Assembly (NCBI GenBank): GCA_902615715.1
Contig: CACMQA010000004.1
Span: 75,814-131,602, forward strand
From: an uncultured Pelagibacteraceae bacterium
GTDB taxonomy: Bacteria; Pseudomonadota; Alphaproteobacteria; Pelagibacterales; Pelagibacteraceae
Reading direction: 5' to 3'
Length of the DNA stretch: 55,789 nucleotides
The position numbers and the translations under genes are program-made. Numbering within the stretch: the stretch's first letter is position 1; each line of letters begins with the position of its first letter. A model generated the notes under the pieces. It saw nothing but the letters and a program-made list of their open reading frames with translations, was not told the origin of the DNA and did not search any database. Positions 18,351 through 28,892 of this stretch are shown here, piece after piece.

Positions 18351-18997
18351 TACTCAGAAGCCAATAAACTTTCTCCAGCTACAACGTTTTGGCCAAGTTT
18401 AACCAAAATTTTTTTATTTTTAAAATAAATATCAACTCTACTGCCAAACCTAATCATCCCTATTCTTTCTCCTTGATTTAATTCTTGACCTTGTTCTACC
18501 TCACATACTATTCTTCTTGCAATAAGACCAGCAATTTGAACAATCACTATTTCTTCACCATTTTTTAATTTAACTTTAAAATAATTTCTCTCATTTTCCT
18601 CGCTGGCTTTATCTAGAGATGCATTTAAGAATTTTCCCGGTTTATAAAATATTTCCTCTATTATACCAGACGACGGTATTCTATTCACATGACAATTAAA
18701 TACATTCATAAACACGCTTACTTTAGTAAATGAGGTATTTTCCAATCTAAGTTCTTCCGGTCCAGATTTTTCTGAAATATCTGTTATTAAACCGTCTGCA
18801 GGGCTTACTAGGTAGTTATCATCGTTTATTGAAAACCTCTCAGGATCTCTAAAAAAATAATATACCCAGATAGTAATCAAAATAAATATTATACCAACTA
18901 ATTTTGAGAAGAATAAAACTACGAAAGTAGCTAAAATTGAAATAGCTAAAAACTTATACCCTTCTTTATGTATCTTTGGAAAAATTGTGTTAAACAT
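18350..18997 (-). CDS. psd: Phosphatidylserine decarboxylase proenzyme
   Basis: Psd decarboxylates phosphatidylserine to phosphatidylethanolamine. The 215-residue short form has two hydrophobic N-terminal segments, then VSPADGLI, NCHVNRIPSSG, and the self-processing site in RFGSRVDIYF. Cleavage before the Ser there creates the pyruvoyl cofactor. It is the first gene of the leftward psd-pssA-rlmE set and is divergent from icd across 63 bases. Confidence 0.94.
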   Translation of the reverse strand: MFNTIFPKIHKEGYKFLAISILATFVVLFFSKLVGIIFILITIWVYYFFRDPERFSINDDNYLVSPADGLITDISEKSGPEELRLENTSFTKVSVFMNVFNCHVNRIPSSGIIEEIFYKPGKFLNASLDKASEENERNYFKVKLKNGEEIVIVQIAGLIARRIVCEVEQGQELNQGERIGMIRFGSRVDIYFKNKKILVKLGQNVVAGESLLASE

Positions 18998-19007
18998 AAT
19001 TAATAGT

Positions 19008-19034
19008 TTGATAATTTTTCTTAATATGTATAAA
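19008..19034 (+). promoter_or_regulatory. Candidate promoter for icd
   Basis: TTGATA at 19008-19013 and TATAAA at 19029-19034 are separated by 15 bases and lie 27 bases before the icd ATG. The spacer is shorter than ideal and the region is AT-rich, so this is only a candidate. It lies in the 63-base divergent gap between psd and icd. Confidence 0.33.
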
Positions 19035-19060
19035 AATCACAGTTAATCAATCTATATTTT

Positions 19061-20275
19061 ATGGCAAAAATTAAAGTTAAAAATCCTATTGTAGAGCTAG
19101 ACGGTGACGAAATGACAAGAATTATCTGGTCTTTTATTAAAGATAAGCTAATCAAACCTTACCTTGAAATAGACTTAAAGTACTATGATTTAGGAATGGA
19201 GAGTAGGGATAAAACCGATGACCAAATTACCATTGACGCAGCTAATGCTATTAAGCAGTATGGTGTCGGTGTCAAATGCGCAACTATAACTCCGGATGAG
19301 GCCAGAGTTGAGGAATTCAAGCTTAAAAAAATGTGGAGATCGCCTAATGGTACCATCAGAAACATATTAGGTGGTACAGTATTTAGAGAACCTATAATTT
19401 GTAAAAATGTTCCAAAGTTAGTACCTGGTTGGACGCAACCAATTGTAATAGGCAGGCATGCTTTTGGTGACCAATACCGTGCAACTGATTTTTTAATTCC
19501 TGGTGAAGGAAAAATGGAAGTTAAATGGACATCAAAAAATGGAAAAGATAAGAAGGAATTTGAAGTTTTTAATTTTACTGGACCGGGAACAGCTTTGGCT
19601 ATGTATAATTTAGATGATTCTATTAAAAATTTTGCAAGAGCCTGTCTGAATTATGGTCTTGGCAGAAAATGGCCTGTTTATTTATCTACGAAGAATACAA
19701 TTTTAAAGGCTTATGATGGCCGGTTTAAAGATTTGTTTCAAGAAGTTTTTTTAAAAGAATTTAAAAGTAAATTTGAGTCAGCTAAAATTACTTATGAACA
19801 TCGATTGATCGATGACATGGTTGCTTGTGCAATGAAATGGAATGGTGGTTATGTTTGGGCTTGTAAAAATTATGATGGAGATGTTCAGTCGGATACTGTA
19901 GCTCAAGGATTTGGTTCACTAGGTTTAATGACTAGCGTACTAATGACTCCAGATGGAAAGACGGTTGAGTCAGAAGCTGCCCATGGAACAGTAACAAGAC
20001 ATTATAGAATGCATCAACAAGGTAAAGAAACTTCTACTAATCCTATTGCATCAATATTTGCTTGGACAAGAGGTTTAACCCATAGAGGAAAATTAGATAA
20101 TAATGATGAATTAATTAAGTTTGCATCTTCAATAGAAAAAGTTTGCGTGGAGACTGTTGAAAGTGGAGATATGACAAAAGATCTTGCAATTTTAATTGAT
20201 AAATCCTCTAAATATTTAACTACTAATCAATTTTTAGAAGCTATTGATGGAAATTTAAAGAAAAAAATTAATTAA
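19061..20275 (+). CDS. icd: NADP-dependent isocitrate dehydrogenase, eukaryotic-type dimer
   Basis: The enzyme oxidises isocitrate to 2-oxoglutarate and CO2 in the TCA cycle and yields NADPH. The 404-residue sequence resembles the mitochondrial/cytosolic IDH1/IDH2 type, not the E. coli type. It has [13 protein letters not shown] at the start, the substrate-binding [33 protein letters not shown], and the coenzyme segment [13 protein letters not shown] single gene with its own candidate promoter, it overlaps the convergent alaS by 8 bases. Confidence 0.96.
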   Translation: MAKIKVKNPIVELDGDEMTRIIWSFIKDKLIKPYLEIDLKYYDLGMESRDKTDDQITIDAANAIKQYGVGVKCATITPDEARVEEFKLKKMWRSPNGTIRNILGGTVFREPIICKNVPKLVPGWTQPIVIGRHAFGDQYRATDFLIPGEGKMEVKWTSKNGKDKKEFEVFNFTGPGTALAMYNLDDSIKNFARACLNYGLGRKWPVYLSTKNTILKAYDGRFKDLFQEVFLKEFKSKFESAKITYEHRLIDDMVACAMKWNGGYVWACKNYDGDVQSDTVAQGFGSLGLMTSVLMTPDGKTVESEAAHGTVTRHYRMHQQGKETSTNPIASIFAWTRGLTHRGKLDNNDELIKFASSIEKVCVETVESGDMTKDLAILIDKSSKYLTTNQFLEAIDGNLKKKIN

Positions 20276-22943
20276 GTTTTTTTCTGACTACTTCGAAAGC
20301 TTGATGAATTTTACTTTGATCAACTCCACCAGCTTGAGCAAAATCTTTTCTGCCTCCTCCTCCTTTTCCTCCTAAAATTTCTGATGCAGACTTAACAAGT
20401 GTAACGGCATCAAATTTAGTCGTAAGATCTTTAGAAACTCCTATAGCAACTCCTACTTTACCCTCAAAAGTAGAAATGCTTATTATGACACCTGATTTAA
20501 CCTCTTTTTTACCTTGATCAATAATTCCTCTTAATTCTTTAGGAGGAAAATCTTTTAAAATTTGCTCTCGAATTAATATATTTCCAATTTTTTTATTCTT
20601 TATTATATTTTTATTTTTATCTTTCTTAATAATTTCAATTTTTACTTTATTAAGCTGTTTATTCAAATTTTTTAAGTTTTCAGTTAAATCTAAATTATCT
20701 TTATAATCAGCCTTTATTTTTAATTTTTGTAATTCCTCTTTAATTAATTTTATTTCATCTTTTAAATTTGACTCTTTTTGAGATTTAGCTTTTTTAAATG
20801 TTTTTTCATAATCTTCTAATTGTTTATCTCTTAACGCCTCAACTCTCCTTACTCCTGAGGCGATCGAAGACTGACTTATAACTTTAAACTTACCAACTTC
20901 TTTTGTATTTTTAACGTGAGTACCCCCACATAATTCTGTTGAGAAAAAACCGTTATTTTCCTTTCCCATAAAAACCACTCTCACTTCTTCTCCGTATTTT
21001 TCACCAAATAATGCTAATGCACCCATGCCTACTGCTTCTTTTGGGGTCATTATTCTTGTCTGTACATCTGTAGAGCCAACTACAATTTCGTTAACAATTT
21101 TATTTATTTTTGTCATTTCCTCTTTTTCAATGGGCTTATTATGACTAAAATCAAATCTTAGCCTCTCAGGTGAAACTAATGAACCTTTTTGAGTGACATG
21201 TTTTCCTAAGGTTCTTCTCAACGACTCATGTAATAAATGAGTTGCTGAATGATAAGCTTTGGAGTTATTTCTCTTTAAAACATCTATTTCTAAATTAACG
21301 TTTTGCCTAATTGATATTGAACCTTTTTCAATTTTTCCATAATGAACAAATAAATCTCCCATTTTTTTTTGAGTATCATTAATTTTTATTTTACAATTTG
21401 AATTAAAAATATAACCCTGATCACCAACTTGACCTCCCGACTCTCCGTAAAAAGGGGTTTGATTTGTTATAATTTCTACCTCATCTCCAGTGGTAGCTGT
21501 GTCTACAAACTTACCATCTTTTGAAATTTTAATAACAACACCTTCTGCTTTATCAAATTCATAACCTAAAAATTCAGTTGGATTTATTTCTTCTCTTATT
21601 TTGAACCATCTTTCTTCAACAGACCTGTCTCCAGACCCTTTCCAATTAGCTCTCGCTAGAGCTTTACTTTTTTCCATCTCCTTTTCAAAACCAACATTAT
21701 CTACCTTAATTCCCTTTCCTTTTAATATATCGGCGGTTAGATCTAAAGGGAAACCATAAGTATCATATAATTTAAATGCTGTTGATCCTGGAAAGGTTTT
21801 GTTTGAAACTTTAGTCAAATTTTCATCAAGTATTTTCATTCCTCGTTCTAAAAGAGAAGAAAATTTTTCTTCCTCATTTTTTAAAGTCTCAATTATTAAT
21901 TCTTTACCAGTAATTAATTCGGGATAACTACTTTTCATTTCATTTAATAAAACATCAAATAATTTATAAAAAACAGGATCTTTGCCTCCTAAAGAATGAG
22001 CATGTCTCATCCCACGTCTCATGATTCTTCTTAAAACATATCCTCTTCCTTCGTTTGAAGGTAAAATTCCTTCGGCTATTAAAAAACTACTTGCTCTTAA
22101 ATGATCTGCGATAACCCTATGGCTTGCTATTGTTTTATCATTTATAGGTGACTTCAATAAATCAGAAGATGAATTCATAATTCTTTTAAAGTGATCAATA
22201 TTATAATTATCGTGTGTTCCTTGAAGAACAGCTGTCATTCTTTCAAGACCCATCCCAGTGTCTACTGATGGCTTTGGTAAATTTATTCTTTTATCTTTTG
22301 ATATTTGCTCATACTGCATAAATACTAAATTCCATATCTCTATAAATCTATCTCCATCTTCATTTGGACTTCCTGGTGGCCCACCTTTTAATTTTTCACC
22401 ATGATCATAAAATATTTCTGAACATGGGCCGCAAGGACCTGTATCACCCATTGACCAAAAATTATCCGAAGTTGCTATTTTTATTATTTTATTATCATTT
22501 AAGCCTGCTATTTTTTTCCAAAGGCTAAATGATTCTTCATCTTCATGAAAAACTGTAACTGATAGTTTTTCCTTCGGTAATTGAAAATCTCTAGTTAACA
22601 AATTCCAAGCATGAATGATTGCTTGTTCTTTAAAATAATCTCCAAAGGAGAAATTTCCTAACATTTCAAAAAAAGTATGGTGTCTTGGAGTATAGCCCAC
22701 ATTTTCTAAATCATTGTGTTTTCCGCCAGCTCTCACACATTTTTGAGATGTTGTGGCTGTCTTATAATCTCTTTTCTCTAAACCTGTAAAAACGTTTTTA
22801 AATTGAACCATACCTGAATTGGTGAACATCAGAGTAGGATCGTTATTCGGGACTAGGTTGCTAGAATCCACAATTCTATGGTTATTTTTTTTAAAATAAT
22901 CTAAGAATTTTTTTCTAACATCAGTAAGTAAAATTTGGCCCAT
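20268..22943 (-). CDS. alaS: Alanine-tRNA ligase
   Basis: AlaS charges tRNA-Ala and hydrolyses mischarged seryl- or glycyl-tRNA. The 891-residue protein has the class II catalytic core ([31 protein letters not shown]), the editing-site motif [12 protein letters not shown], a second zinc/editing segment [10 protein letters not shown], and a lysine-rich coiled coil. It ends in the C-Ala domain with [16 protein letters not shown]. It is the last gene of the leftward recA-side block, and the stop lies within icd on the opposite strand. Confidence 0.97.
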   Translation of the reverse strand: MGQILLTDVRKKFLDYFKKNNHRIVDSSNLVPNNDPTLMFTNSGMVQFKNVFTGLEKRDYKTATTSQKCVRAGGKHNDLENVGYTPRHHTFFEMLGNFSFGDYFKEQAIIHAWNLLTRDFQLPKEKLSVTVFHEDEESFSLWKKIAGLNDNKIIKIATSDNFWSMGDTGPCGPCSEIFYDHGEKLKGGPPGSPNEDGDRFIEIWNLVFMQYEQISKDKRINLPKPSVDTGMGLERMTAVLQGTHDNYNIDHFKRIMNSSSDLLKSPINDKTIASHRVIADHLRASSFLIAEGILPSNEGRGYVLRRIMRRGMRHAHSLGGKDPVFYKLFDVLLNEMKSSYPELITGKELIIETLKNEEEKFSSLLERGMKILDENLTKVSNKTFPGSTAFKLYDTYGFPLDLTADILKGKGIKVDNVGFEKEMEKSKALARANWKGSGDRSVEERWFKIREEINPTEFLGYEFDKAEGVVIKISKDGKFVDTATTGDEVEIITNQTPFYGESGGQVGDQGYIFNSNCKIKINDTQKKMGDLFVHYGKIEKGSISIRQNVNLEIDVLKRNNSKAYHSATHLLHESLRRTLGKHVTQKGSLVSPERLRFDFSHNKPIEKEEMTKINKIVNEIVVGSTDVQTRIMTPKEAVGMGALALFGEKYGEEVRVVFMGKENNGFFSTELCGGTHVKNTKEVGKFKVISQSSIASGVRRVEALRDKQLEDYEKTFKKAKSQKESNLKDEIKLIKEELQKLKIKADYKDNLDLTENLKNLNKQLNKVKIEIIKKDKNKNIIKNKKIGNILIREQILKDFPPKELRGIIDQGKKEVKSGVIISISTFEGKVGVAIGVSKDLTTKFDAVTLVKSASEILGGKGGGGRKDFAQAGGVDQSKIHQAFEVVRKKLN

Positions 22944-22986
22944 TTTTAATTAAATACAGATATTTTAGAACTTGTCTATAAAGAGA

Positions 22987-23343
22987 TTAATTTGTAGCTT
23001 TTTTACCGTTGTCTACTACAACACAAATTTCAGATTTTGTTAAAAATCTTTGCCCTGTACCATTATCTAAGGAAAACATGCCTCCAATTCCTTTAACTGC
23101 GTCAATCGTTAGATCTGTATGTTTCCATTTTTCATACTGATCCTCATTCATATAAAAAGGAGTTCCGTCTACTTCTCCTAATTTTACATCACTGTTTCCT
23201 ACTTGGTATTCTTTTGCTGGAAAACACATGGGCGCACTGCCATCACAGCATCCGCCAGATTGATGGAACAGAAGATCATCCCCGTGAACTTCTTTGATTT
23301 CACTGAGTAATTTCTTTGCTGATAATGTAAATGATACTTTCAT
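22987..23343 (-). CDS. DUF779 family protein, aldehyde dehydrogenase partner
   Basis: The product has 118 residues from the ATG at 23343 (MKVSFTLSAKK). An ATG at 23361 would add six residues but lies inside a strong hairpin. It carries the DUF779 core: a Cys-rich GGCCDGSAPMCFP, VKLGEVDGTPFYM, and a C-terminal FSLDNGTGQRFLT. Families of this kind are found next to acetaldehyde-type dehydrogenases, as here, where the dehydrogenase gene is directly upstream. The biochemical role is unknown. The clustered cysteines suggest metal binding or redox activity, which is inference. Confidence 0.85.
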   Translation of the reverse strand: MKVSFTLSAKKLLSEIKEVHGDDLLFHQSGGCCDGSAPMCFPAKEYQVGNSDVKLGEVDGTPFYMNEDQYEKWKHTDLTIDAVKGIGGMFSLDNGTGQRFLTKSEICVVVDNGKKATN

Positions 23344-23354
23344 TTCGATATTTC

Positions 23355-23379
23355 GGCCCATGATTCTAAATCATGGGCC
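23355..23379 (-). promoter_or_regulatory. Stem-loop between aldehyde dehydrogenase and DUF779 genes
   Basis: A perfect 10-bp inverted repeat (23355-23364 with 23370-23379, arms GGCCCATGAT/ATCATGGGCC) encloses a 5-base loop. It is much more GC-rich than its surroundings. On the transcribed strand no T-run follows, so it is not a normal terminator. It could stabilise or process the mRNA or attenuate DUF779 expression. It covers the alternative ATG at 23361. Confidence 0.6.
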
Positions 23380-23394
23380 ATTATATATTATTGG

Positions 23395-24948
23395 TTAAAA
23401 GAAGCCTAATTTTTTCTCACTATAAGACACGTGTAAGTTCTTTACTTGCCTGTAATGATTCAACATCATTTTGTGAGTTTCTCTTCCGATACCAGATTGT
23501 TTGTATCCACCAAAAGCTGCGTGAGCTGGGTATGCATGATAACAGTTTGTCCAAACTCTACCTGCCTCTATACCTCTACCCATTCTGTACGCGATGTTTC
23601 CGTCTCTAGTCCAAACACCTGCTCCTAGTCCATAAAGAGTATCATTAGCTATTTCTAATGCTTCTTTCTCATCTTTAAACGTTGTAACTGATACAACTGG
23701 TCCAAAGATCTCCTCTTGGAATATTCGCATATTGTTTTTACCTTCGAAAATCGTCGGTTGGATATAGTTTCCTTTTTCTAGGCCACTATTAATTTTTGCA
23801 GCACTTCCACCACATAGAACTTTGGCACCTTCTTTTTTACCTAAGTCTAAATAAGACTTAATTTTTTCCATTTGTTCTAATGATGCTTGAGCGCCAATCA
23901 TAGTTTCCATTTTTAATGGATTGTCTTGTTTTACAGCTTTAGTTCTCGCAATCGCTTTCTCCATGAATTTGTCATAGATAGATTTTTGAATTAAAGCCCT
24001 ACTTGGACAAGTACAAACTTCTCCTTGGTTAAGAGTAAACATTGCAAAACCCTCTAAACATTTGTCAAAGAAGTCATCATCTTTAGCCATCACATCTTCA
24101 AAGAAAATGTTTGGCGATTTACCACCTAATTCCAAAGTAATTGGTATCAAGTTTTGAGATGCATACTGCATTATCAAACGTCCAGTAGTAGTTTCACCTG
24201 TAAAAGCTATCTTCTTAATTCTTTTTGAAGAAGCTAAAGGTTTACCCGCTTCGAGACCATATCCACTTACAACGTTAACAACACCTGCTGGTAATAGATC
24301 TCCAATAAGTTCCATTAAAAGCATTATTGATGCTGGAGTTTGCTCAGCTGGTTTTAAAACTACACAGTTTCCTGCAGCCAAAGCTGGTGCTAGTTTCCAT
24401 GTAGCCATTAATAATGGGAAGTTCCAAGGTATTATCTGACCAACCACACCTAATGGTTCTGGTATGTGGTAAGAATATTCACTGTTACTAATTTCAGCTA
24501 CTGAACCTTCCTCTGCTCTTATTACTCCTGCAAAATATCTCCAATGATCAATTACCAGTGGTAAATCTGCAGCCATACATTCTCTTATTGGCTTACCATT
24601 GTCCAAACATTCTGCTGTTGCTAAAACGTTTAGATTTTTCTCTATAACATCAGCAATCTTTAAGAGTATATTTGACCTCTCTGTGATTGATGTTTTACCC
24701 CATGCAGGAAATGCTGCATGAGCTGCGTCTAGAGCGAAATCTACGTCTTTCTCGTTCGATCGTGGCACCTTACAGATAACTTCATTAGTGATAGGAGTAG
24801 TATTATCAAAATACTTTCCAGATTTAGGTTCTACAAATTTTCCGTTAATGTAGTTTCCATATTTAGCTTTAAATGGAAATTTAACCTTCAAATGAGAGGT
24901 ATCCAAAGATGAAGACACTTTCGAGTTTGTTGCTTGTTGTGTACTCAT
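23395..24948 (-). CDS. NAD-dependent aldehyde dehydrogenase (AldB/ExaC type)
   Basis: The 517-residue enzyme oxidises an aldehyde to its acid. It has [10 protein letters not shown], the NAD-binding [11 protein letters not shown], the general-base Glu in LELGGKSPN, and the catalytic Cys in [13 protein letters not shown]. This last form is typical of the acetaldehyde dehydrogenase subgroup (AldB, ExaC, AcoD). GPVVSVTTF and the C-terminal [17 protein letters not shown] are also present. A strong AAGGGGG ribosome binding site precedes the ATG, and codon use is less AT-biased than in its neighbours, so expression may be high. The natural substrate is not evident. The DUF779 gene follows. Confidence 0.93.
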   Translation of the reverse strand: MSTQQATNSKVSSSLDTSHLKVKFPFKAKYGNYINGKFVEPKSGKYFDNTTPITNEVICKVPRSNEKDVDFALDAAHAAFPAWGKTSITERSNILLKIADVIEKNLNVLATAECLDNGKPIRECMAADLPLVIDHWRYFAGVIRAEEGSVAEISNSEYSYHIPEPLGVVGQIIPWNFPLLMATWKLAPALAAGNCVVLKPAEQTPASIMLLMELIGDLLPAGVVNVVSGYGLEAGKPLASSKRIKKIAFTGETTTGRLIMQYASQNLIPITLELGGKSPNIFFEDVMAKDDDFFDKCLEGFAMFTLNQGEVCTCPSRALIQKSIYDKFMEKAIARTKAVKQDNPLKMETMIGAQASLEQMEKIKSYLDLGKKEGAKVLCGGSAAKINSGLEKGNYIQPTIFEGKNNMRIFQEEIFGPVVSVTTFKDEKEALEIANDTLYGLGAGVWTRDGNIAYRMGRGIEAGRVWTNCYHAYPAHAAFGGYKQSGIGRETHKMMLNHYRQVKNLHVSYSEKKLGFF

Positions 24949-25072
24949 TTTTCCCCCTTTTGTTCTTTAATGTTAATTAGAACCAATCTTAAATACATTG
25001 TCCATGGTTATTTTAATCACTTTTCACGCGAACCACTAAATATTGATTTGATCAATTTGAAGTTGTTTTGGG

Positions 25073-25098
25073 AAACGGGGAGCTTGCACTCCCCGTTT
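25073..25098 (-). terminator. Terminator-like hairpin downstream of recA
   Basis: The arms AAACGGGGAG (25073-25082) and CTCCCCGTTT (25089-25098) pair over 10 bp around a 6-base loop, 19 bases after the recA stop on the transcribed strand. The 3' arm ends in TTT followed by CCC, so the U-tract is short and termination efficiency is uncertain. It separates recA from the aldehyde dehydrogenase gene. The remaining bases 24949-25072 should hold the dehydrogenase promoter, but I cannot place it securely. Confidence 0.6.
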
Positions 25099-25116
25099 AA
25101 AATGATGGCTGAGGAA

Positions 25117-26220
25117 TTATTCTTCCTCTTTTTTGTCGCTAATTTTTTCGTTAGAGGATGGGTTTCCTTCTAATTCTTTGCTTATAGCAGTTGCTTGGTC
25201 TCTAATAATTTTTTCAATCTCTGCTGCTACGTTAGGGTTTTTTTGTAGATAAATTTTTGCATTTTCTCTACCTTGTCCTATTTTTTCACCTTTGTATGCG
25301 TACCAAGCTCCAGATTTTTCTACCACACCAGCTTTAGTACCAAGATCAATTAATTCTCCTAATTTACTGATCCCTTTTCCATACATTAAATCAAATTCTA
25401 CAACTTTAAATGGTGGGGCAACCTTATTCTTAATTACCTTAACTCTTGTCGAGTTACCAATAATTTGATCTTTTTCTTTGATTGCGCCTATTCTTCTTAT
25501 ATCCATTCTTACAGATGAATAAAATTTAAGAGCATTTCCGCCAGATGTTGTCTCTGGATTTCCGAACATTACACCAATTTTCATTCTAATCTGATTAATG
25601 AAAATAACCATTGTGTTTGATTTAGACACTGAGCCGGTTATTTTTCGTAAAGCTTGACTCATAAGTCTTGATTGTAAGCCAACGTGATGATCGCCCATTT
25701 CACCTTCTAATTCAGCTTTTGGAGTCAATGCTGCAACTGAGTCCACAACCAAGACAGAAATAGATCCTGATTTAATTAGTGTATCAGTTATTTCTAAAGC
25801 TTGCTCTCCAGTATCTGGTTGAGAAATTAAAAGTTCTTCTGTTTTTACACCAAGTTTTTTTGCATAAACTGGGTCCATTGCATGTTCAGCATCCACAAAA
25901 GCACATATTCCGCCTGCTTTTTGAGCTTCTGCTACTACTTGAAGAGCTAAAGTCGTTTTACCTGAAGACTCAGGACCATAAATCTCAACAATCCTTCCTT
26001 TTGGTAAACCACCAATTCCTAGAGCTAAATCTAGGCTTAATGAACCTGTTGAAATAGCTTCGACATCTAGAGCTTGTTGTTGACCAAGTCTCATTACTGA
26101 GCCTTTACCAAAATTTTGGTCTATTTGACTTATAGCGGCTTCTAAAGACTTGCTTTTTTCCTTTAATTCTTTCTGTTTTTTATCGTCTGTTTTTACGATT
26201 TTTAAGTTATTTTTAGTCAT
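25117..26220 (-). CDS. recA: Recombinase RecA
   Basis: RecA forms filaments on single-stranded DNA, drives strand exchange and activates LexA cleavage. From the ATG at 26220 it is 367 residues long. That start is chosen because an AAGGA ribosome binding site lies just upstream, and the 15 extra residues of the longer frame are unlike RecA. Motifs are Walker [10 protein letters not shown] (about 82-90), [13 protein letters not shown], loop L1 [14 protein letters not shown], loop L2 [10 protein letters not shown], and an acidic tail SDKKEEE. Confidence 0.97.
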   Translation of the reverse strand: MTKNNLKIVKTDDKKQKELKEKSKSLEAAISQIDQNFGKGSVMRLGQQQALDVEAISTGSLSLDLALGIGGLPKGRIVEIYGPESSGKTTLALQVVAEAQKAGGICAFVDAEHAMDPVYAKKLGVKTEELLISQPDTGEQALEITDTLIKSGSISVLVVDSVAALTPKAELEGEMGDHHVGLQSRLMSQALRKITGSVSKSNTMVIFINQIRMKIGVMFGNPETTSGGNALKFYSSVRMDIRRIGAIKEKDQIIGNSTRVKVIKNKVAPPFKVVEFDLMYGKGISKLGELIDLGTKAGVVEKSGAWYAYKGEKIGQGRENAKIYLQKNPNVAAEIEKIIRDQATAISKELEGNPSSNEKISDKKEEE

Positions 26221-26256
26221 TTTTTGTCCTTTTTTGTTATTCGAATCGTTAATATA

Positions 26257-26284
26257 AATGTACACATTTTGTTCTTTTTATCAA
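26257..26284 (-). promoter_or_regulatory. Candidate recA promoter with LexA-box-like element
   Basis: On the recA strand, TTGATA (26279-26284) and TACATT (26257-26262) are separated by 16 bases. Between and overlapping them lies GAAC-N7-GTAC (26260-26274). It differs by one base from the direct-repeat LexA operator of alphaproteobacteria, GAAC-N7-GAAC, read on this strand. Its position over the promoter fits SOS control of recA. The half-site mismatch and AT-rich context keep confidence moderate. Confidence 0.42.
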
Positions 26285-26310
26285 GAATTTTATTTAATAC
26301 TAAAAAACAG

Positions 26311-27600
26311 CTATTTGATTGACTTTATAGATAGTGATCCCAACTGTTTAGCTAAATCAAATTGTGAAATAATGAAATCTCTCTCAGATCTAGCAAAAGT
26401 GATTCTAGCATCTAATAGCAGGCTTCTAGATTGAATAAGTTCAAGGGTGGTTCTCGTGTTTCCAGAATCATACTCAAGAGTAATGCCTTCATTGGCTATT
26501 TCTGCAGCTTTTAATTGTGACCTAGTTGCCTCTAGTACACTTTTAGAAGACTGATATTTTGACCAAACGTTAGTGATTTCAGTGTTAATTCTGTTTTTTG
26601 TATCTTTTAATATTAATTGATATCTCTGCTTATTATATGAAGATTTCTTTATTGATGAAATATTTTCGCCCCCTTTAATAATTGGCCAAGTTAGAGTTGC
26701 CTTAACAGTTTCTTGATTAGTCTCATCTATAGTAGAACTAAGATCGTTATTTTGTGACTTTGAATAGTTTAATGAAGCTGAAGGAGATAGCTTAGCCCTT
26801 TCAATATTTAAATCTTTTATGGCTATCTCGTAATCTAATTTAGAAATAAGAATATCTACATTGCTTGTGTTGGCTAATTTAAGAGATTCTTCGAGAGAAT
26901 TAGGTAAAATTAAAAATACTTTATCATTTAAACTATCTACACTTGGTGATTTTACTCTTGTTATTCTTTCAAAGTTTGTCTTAGCACTTAGAAGTTCAGT
27001 TTTGGCTTTTATTAAGTCTGCTTTAGCTCCAGCTAAAGAAGACTCAGATTGAGCTAAGTCAGTTAAAGTAACTTCACCTTTTTGAAGCCTGGCATTGTCT
27101 GAATCTACTTGTCTTTCAAACAAATTAACATTTGATAAGTTAAACTTCTCATTCTTAGATTTAAATATTAAGTCGAAGTACACAGAAGAAGTATCAAATA
27201 TAGTTTGGTGCTCAGCTTTTTTAAGAATAAGTTTAGCTTTTTGCAATTCAAGTTCAGATTTTTTAAATGTATTAAGCCCTTTAAACCCAGAAAAAATTTT
27301 TTGTTCTACTTCAATTTTTTTATTTTCAGAGTCTAAATTAGAATCAGCTAAACTTGTTCCGCTTTGATCAGTTCGGTTTGTAGAAGTTGTGCTTATCTGG
27401 TCTCCTGAAAGTGTAATACTAGGTAAAAATTCACTTCTTGAAATATTTTTACTTTGCTTCGCAGATTCAAATTTTTTTCTCTCAGCATTTAATCTTAAAT
27501 TATTATCCAAAGCTTTATCAATATAAAACTTCAGATTATCTTGCGCATAAAGATAATTTGGGGGGAAAAACAAAAGAATTATTATAATATATTTTCTCAT
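26311..27600 (-). CDS. TolC-like outer membrane channel protein
   Basis: The 429-residue protein has a signal peptide (MRKYIIIILLFFPPNYLYA) and two tandem, mostly alpha-helical outer membrane efflux repeats. These include SRSEFLPSITLSGDQ and a second-half counterpart with LSPSASLNYSKSQ. Heptad-rich helices form the periplasmic tunnel in this family. TolC proteins serve as exit ducts for type I secretion and tripartite efflux, but no pump or adaptor is adjacent. The glycerate-kinase-like gene ends one base upstream of its ATG. The symbol tolC is not assigned because paralogues exist in the family. Confidence 0.85.
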   Translation of the reverse strand: MRKYIIIILLFFPPNYLYAQDNLKFYIDKALDNNLRLNAERKKFESAKQSKNISRSEFLPSITLSGDQISTTSTNRTDQSGTSLADSNLDSENKKIEVEQKIFSGFKGLNTFKKSELELQKAKLILKKAEHQTIFDTSSVYFDLIFKSKNEKFNLSNVNLFERQVDSDNARLQKGEVTLTDLAQSESSLAGAKADLIKAKTELLSAKTNFERITRVKSPSVDSLNDKVFLILPNSLEESLKLANTSNVDILISKLDYEIAIKDLNIERAKLSPSASLNYSKSQNNDLSSTIDETNQETVKATLTWPIIKGGENISSIKKSSYNKQRYQLILKDTKNRINTEITNVWSKYQSSKSVLEATRSQLKAAEIANEGITLEYDSGNTRTTLELIQSRSLLLDARITFARSERDFIISQFDLAKQLGSLSIKSIK

Positions 27601-28518
27601 TTAATTAAATTTAATTGATTTTAGCCTATGTTTTTTATCAATACTTATAACTGAATGAGCGGTTTGTGGTAAAACCTTAAGCATATGTTTAGTAAGTCTT
27701 TCGTAATACATTACAAAATTAAAAATTTGTTCGTCACTCATAATTTTTTTTCCTTTGCTTGTAATCCTCAATTTTTTTTCTTGTAACAATCTCCATTTAA
27801 AAACATATTTAAAATTTGGTACTTTTAAAAAAATTAAGTTATCGATTAAACTAAATATCTTTTTATAACTATTTTTAAGTTCAAAGTTAACTTTTTTTCT
27901 CCAAATTTTCTTATTATCTTTTTGTTTTTCTAATTTATTTATTGGATAAATTAAATCTTTTTTTTTCTGAGCTGTTACACCAACGCACCAACCTTCAAAT
28001 ATAACAATGTTAGGTTTTTTTCTAACTTTTAACCATTTATTTTTAGATATTCTATCATCAATGGATTTATCAAATTTTGGGATTATACATTTTTTAAACT
28101 TACTTTTTTTTAAATCTTTTATACAACGATATAACAATTTAGTATCATGTGTCCCTGGCACACCTCTTGTAAAAAACAAAGGACTTATTTTTTTAGACAT
28201 AATTTTTCTTTCATTTAAAGTTTTGTAAAAATCATCAATTGAAAATATAACTGTTTCTAAGTTGTATGCTTCTTTTAAAATAATTTTAAGAATATTTGAA
28301 ATAGTTGACTTTCCTGTTCCTTGTGCCCCTGTCAAACCAATTACTTTTGTTTTTTTCTTTTTGAGGTACTCTTCACTAATCATTTTGCTTAGAGGCAAAT
28401 AAAATTTATTTAATTGACCTAGTTTGTCTCTAAAGGGCTCGGACATAACTTCCTGGGTATTGAGAAATTTTAAATATTTTCTTTTTATTTTAAAGTAATT
28501 AAAACGGTCTTTTTCCAT
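27601..28518 (-). CDS. P-loop kinase of the D-glycerate 3-kinase (GLYK/YggC) family
   Basis: The 305-residue protein carries Walker A GLTGAQGTGKST near residue 60, followed by FSIDDFYKTL and a TRGVPGTHD motif. This combination is typical of plant-type D-glycerate 3-kinase, yeast Tda10 and E. coli YggC. VIFEGWCVG is the Walker-B-like strand. D-glycerate 3-kinase would feed glycerate from glyoxylate or glycolate metabolism into lower glycolysis. The substrate is inferred from family resemblance only. The gene lies three bases after the GFA-type gene and one base before tolC. Confidence 0.75.
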   Translation of the reverse strand: MEKDRFNYFKIKRKYLKFLNTQEVMSEPFRDKLGQLNKFYLPLSKMISEEYLKKKKTKVIGLTGAQGTGKSTISNILKIILKEAYNLETVIFSIDDFYKTLNERKIMSKKISPLFFTRGVPGTHDTKLLYRCIKDLKKSKFKKCIIPKFDKSIDDRISKNKWLKVRKKPNIVIFEGWCVGVTAQKKKDLIYPINKLEKQKDNKKIWRKKVNFELKNSYKKIFSLIDNLIFLKVPNFKYVFKWRLLQEKKLRITSKGKKIMSDEQIFNFVMYYERLTKHMLKVLPQTAHSVISIDKKHRLKSIKFN

Positions 28519-28521
28519 TTT

Positions 28522-28884
28522 TTATTTTTTATCTAATGGGTGATTTAATCCGTCATTTATTAAAATATTTTTAAGATTAAAAGTATCTATTTCATCAATA
28601 CAACCAAGATTGAATCCTGTCATCGCTGGATTAGACCTAGGATTGTGGTGTGTATAAATTCCACAAATTGAGCAAAAATAATGATTAGCGACTTTTGTAT
28701 GAAATTTATAAAGTCTCAATTTGTCTAATCCTTTAGTAATTTTAAAATTTTCATTTTTTACCATAGACATTACAGCTCCTTTTCTTTTACAAAGTGAGCA
28801 ATTGCATCTTAAAATTTTTTCTAAATTATCTGAGGTTTTTATTTCTGCCTCTATTGCACCACAATGACATTTAAATTTTTTCAT
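28522..28884 (-). CDS. GFA/CENP-V fold zinc protein
   Basis: The 120-residue protein shows the zinc-binding pattern of the glutathione-dependent formaldehyde-activating (GFA) fold: KCHCGAIEAE, LRCNCSLCKRKG, HYFCSICGIYTHH and a C-terminal GFNLGCID. Most family members have no established reaction, and the GFA activity itself has been questioned, so no enzymatic role is assigned. An AAGGA ribosome binding site lies upstream of the ATG, just after the stop of a small frameshifted ORF. Confidence 0.8.
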   Translation of the reverse strand: MKKFKCHCGAIEAEIKTSDNLEKILRCNCSLCKRKGAVMSMVKNENFKITKGLDKLRLYKFHTKVANHYFCSICGIYTHHNPRSNPAMTGFNLGCIDEIDTFNLKNILINDGLNHPLDKK

Positions 28885-28892
28885 TTAATCCT

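Noticed and set aside
23373-23628. Two overlapping plus-strand frames within the aldehyde dehydrogenase 3' end
   Set aside because: They are shadows of a well-conserved coding region in a relatively GC-richer gene.
24934-25173. 79-codon plus-strand frame across the recA-aldehyde dehydrogenase gap
   Set aside because: It runs through the recA hairpin, the dehydrogenase ribosome binding site and both genes' ends, with no family resemblance.
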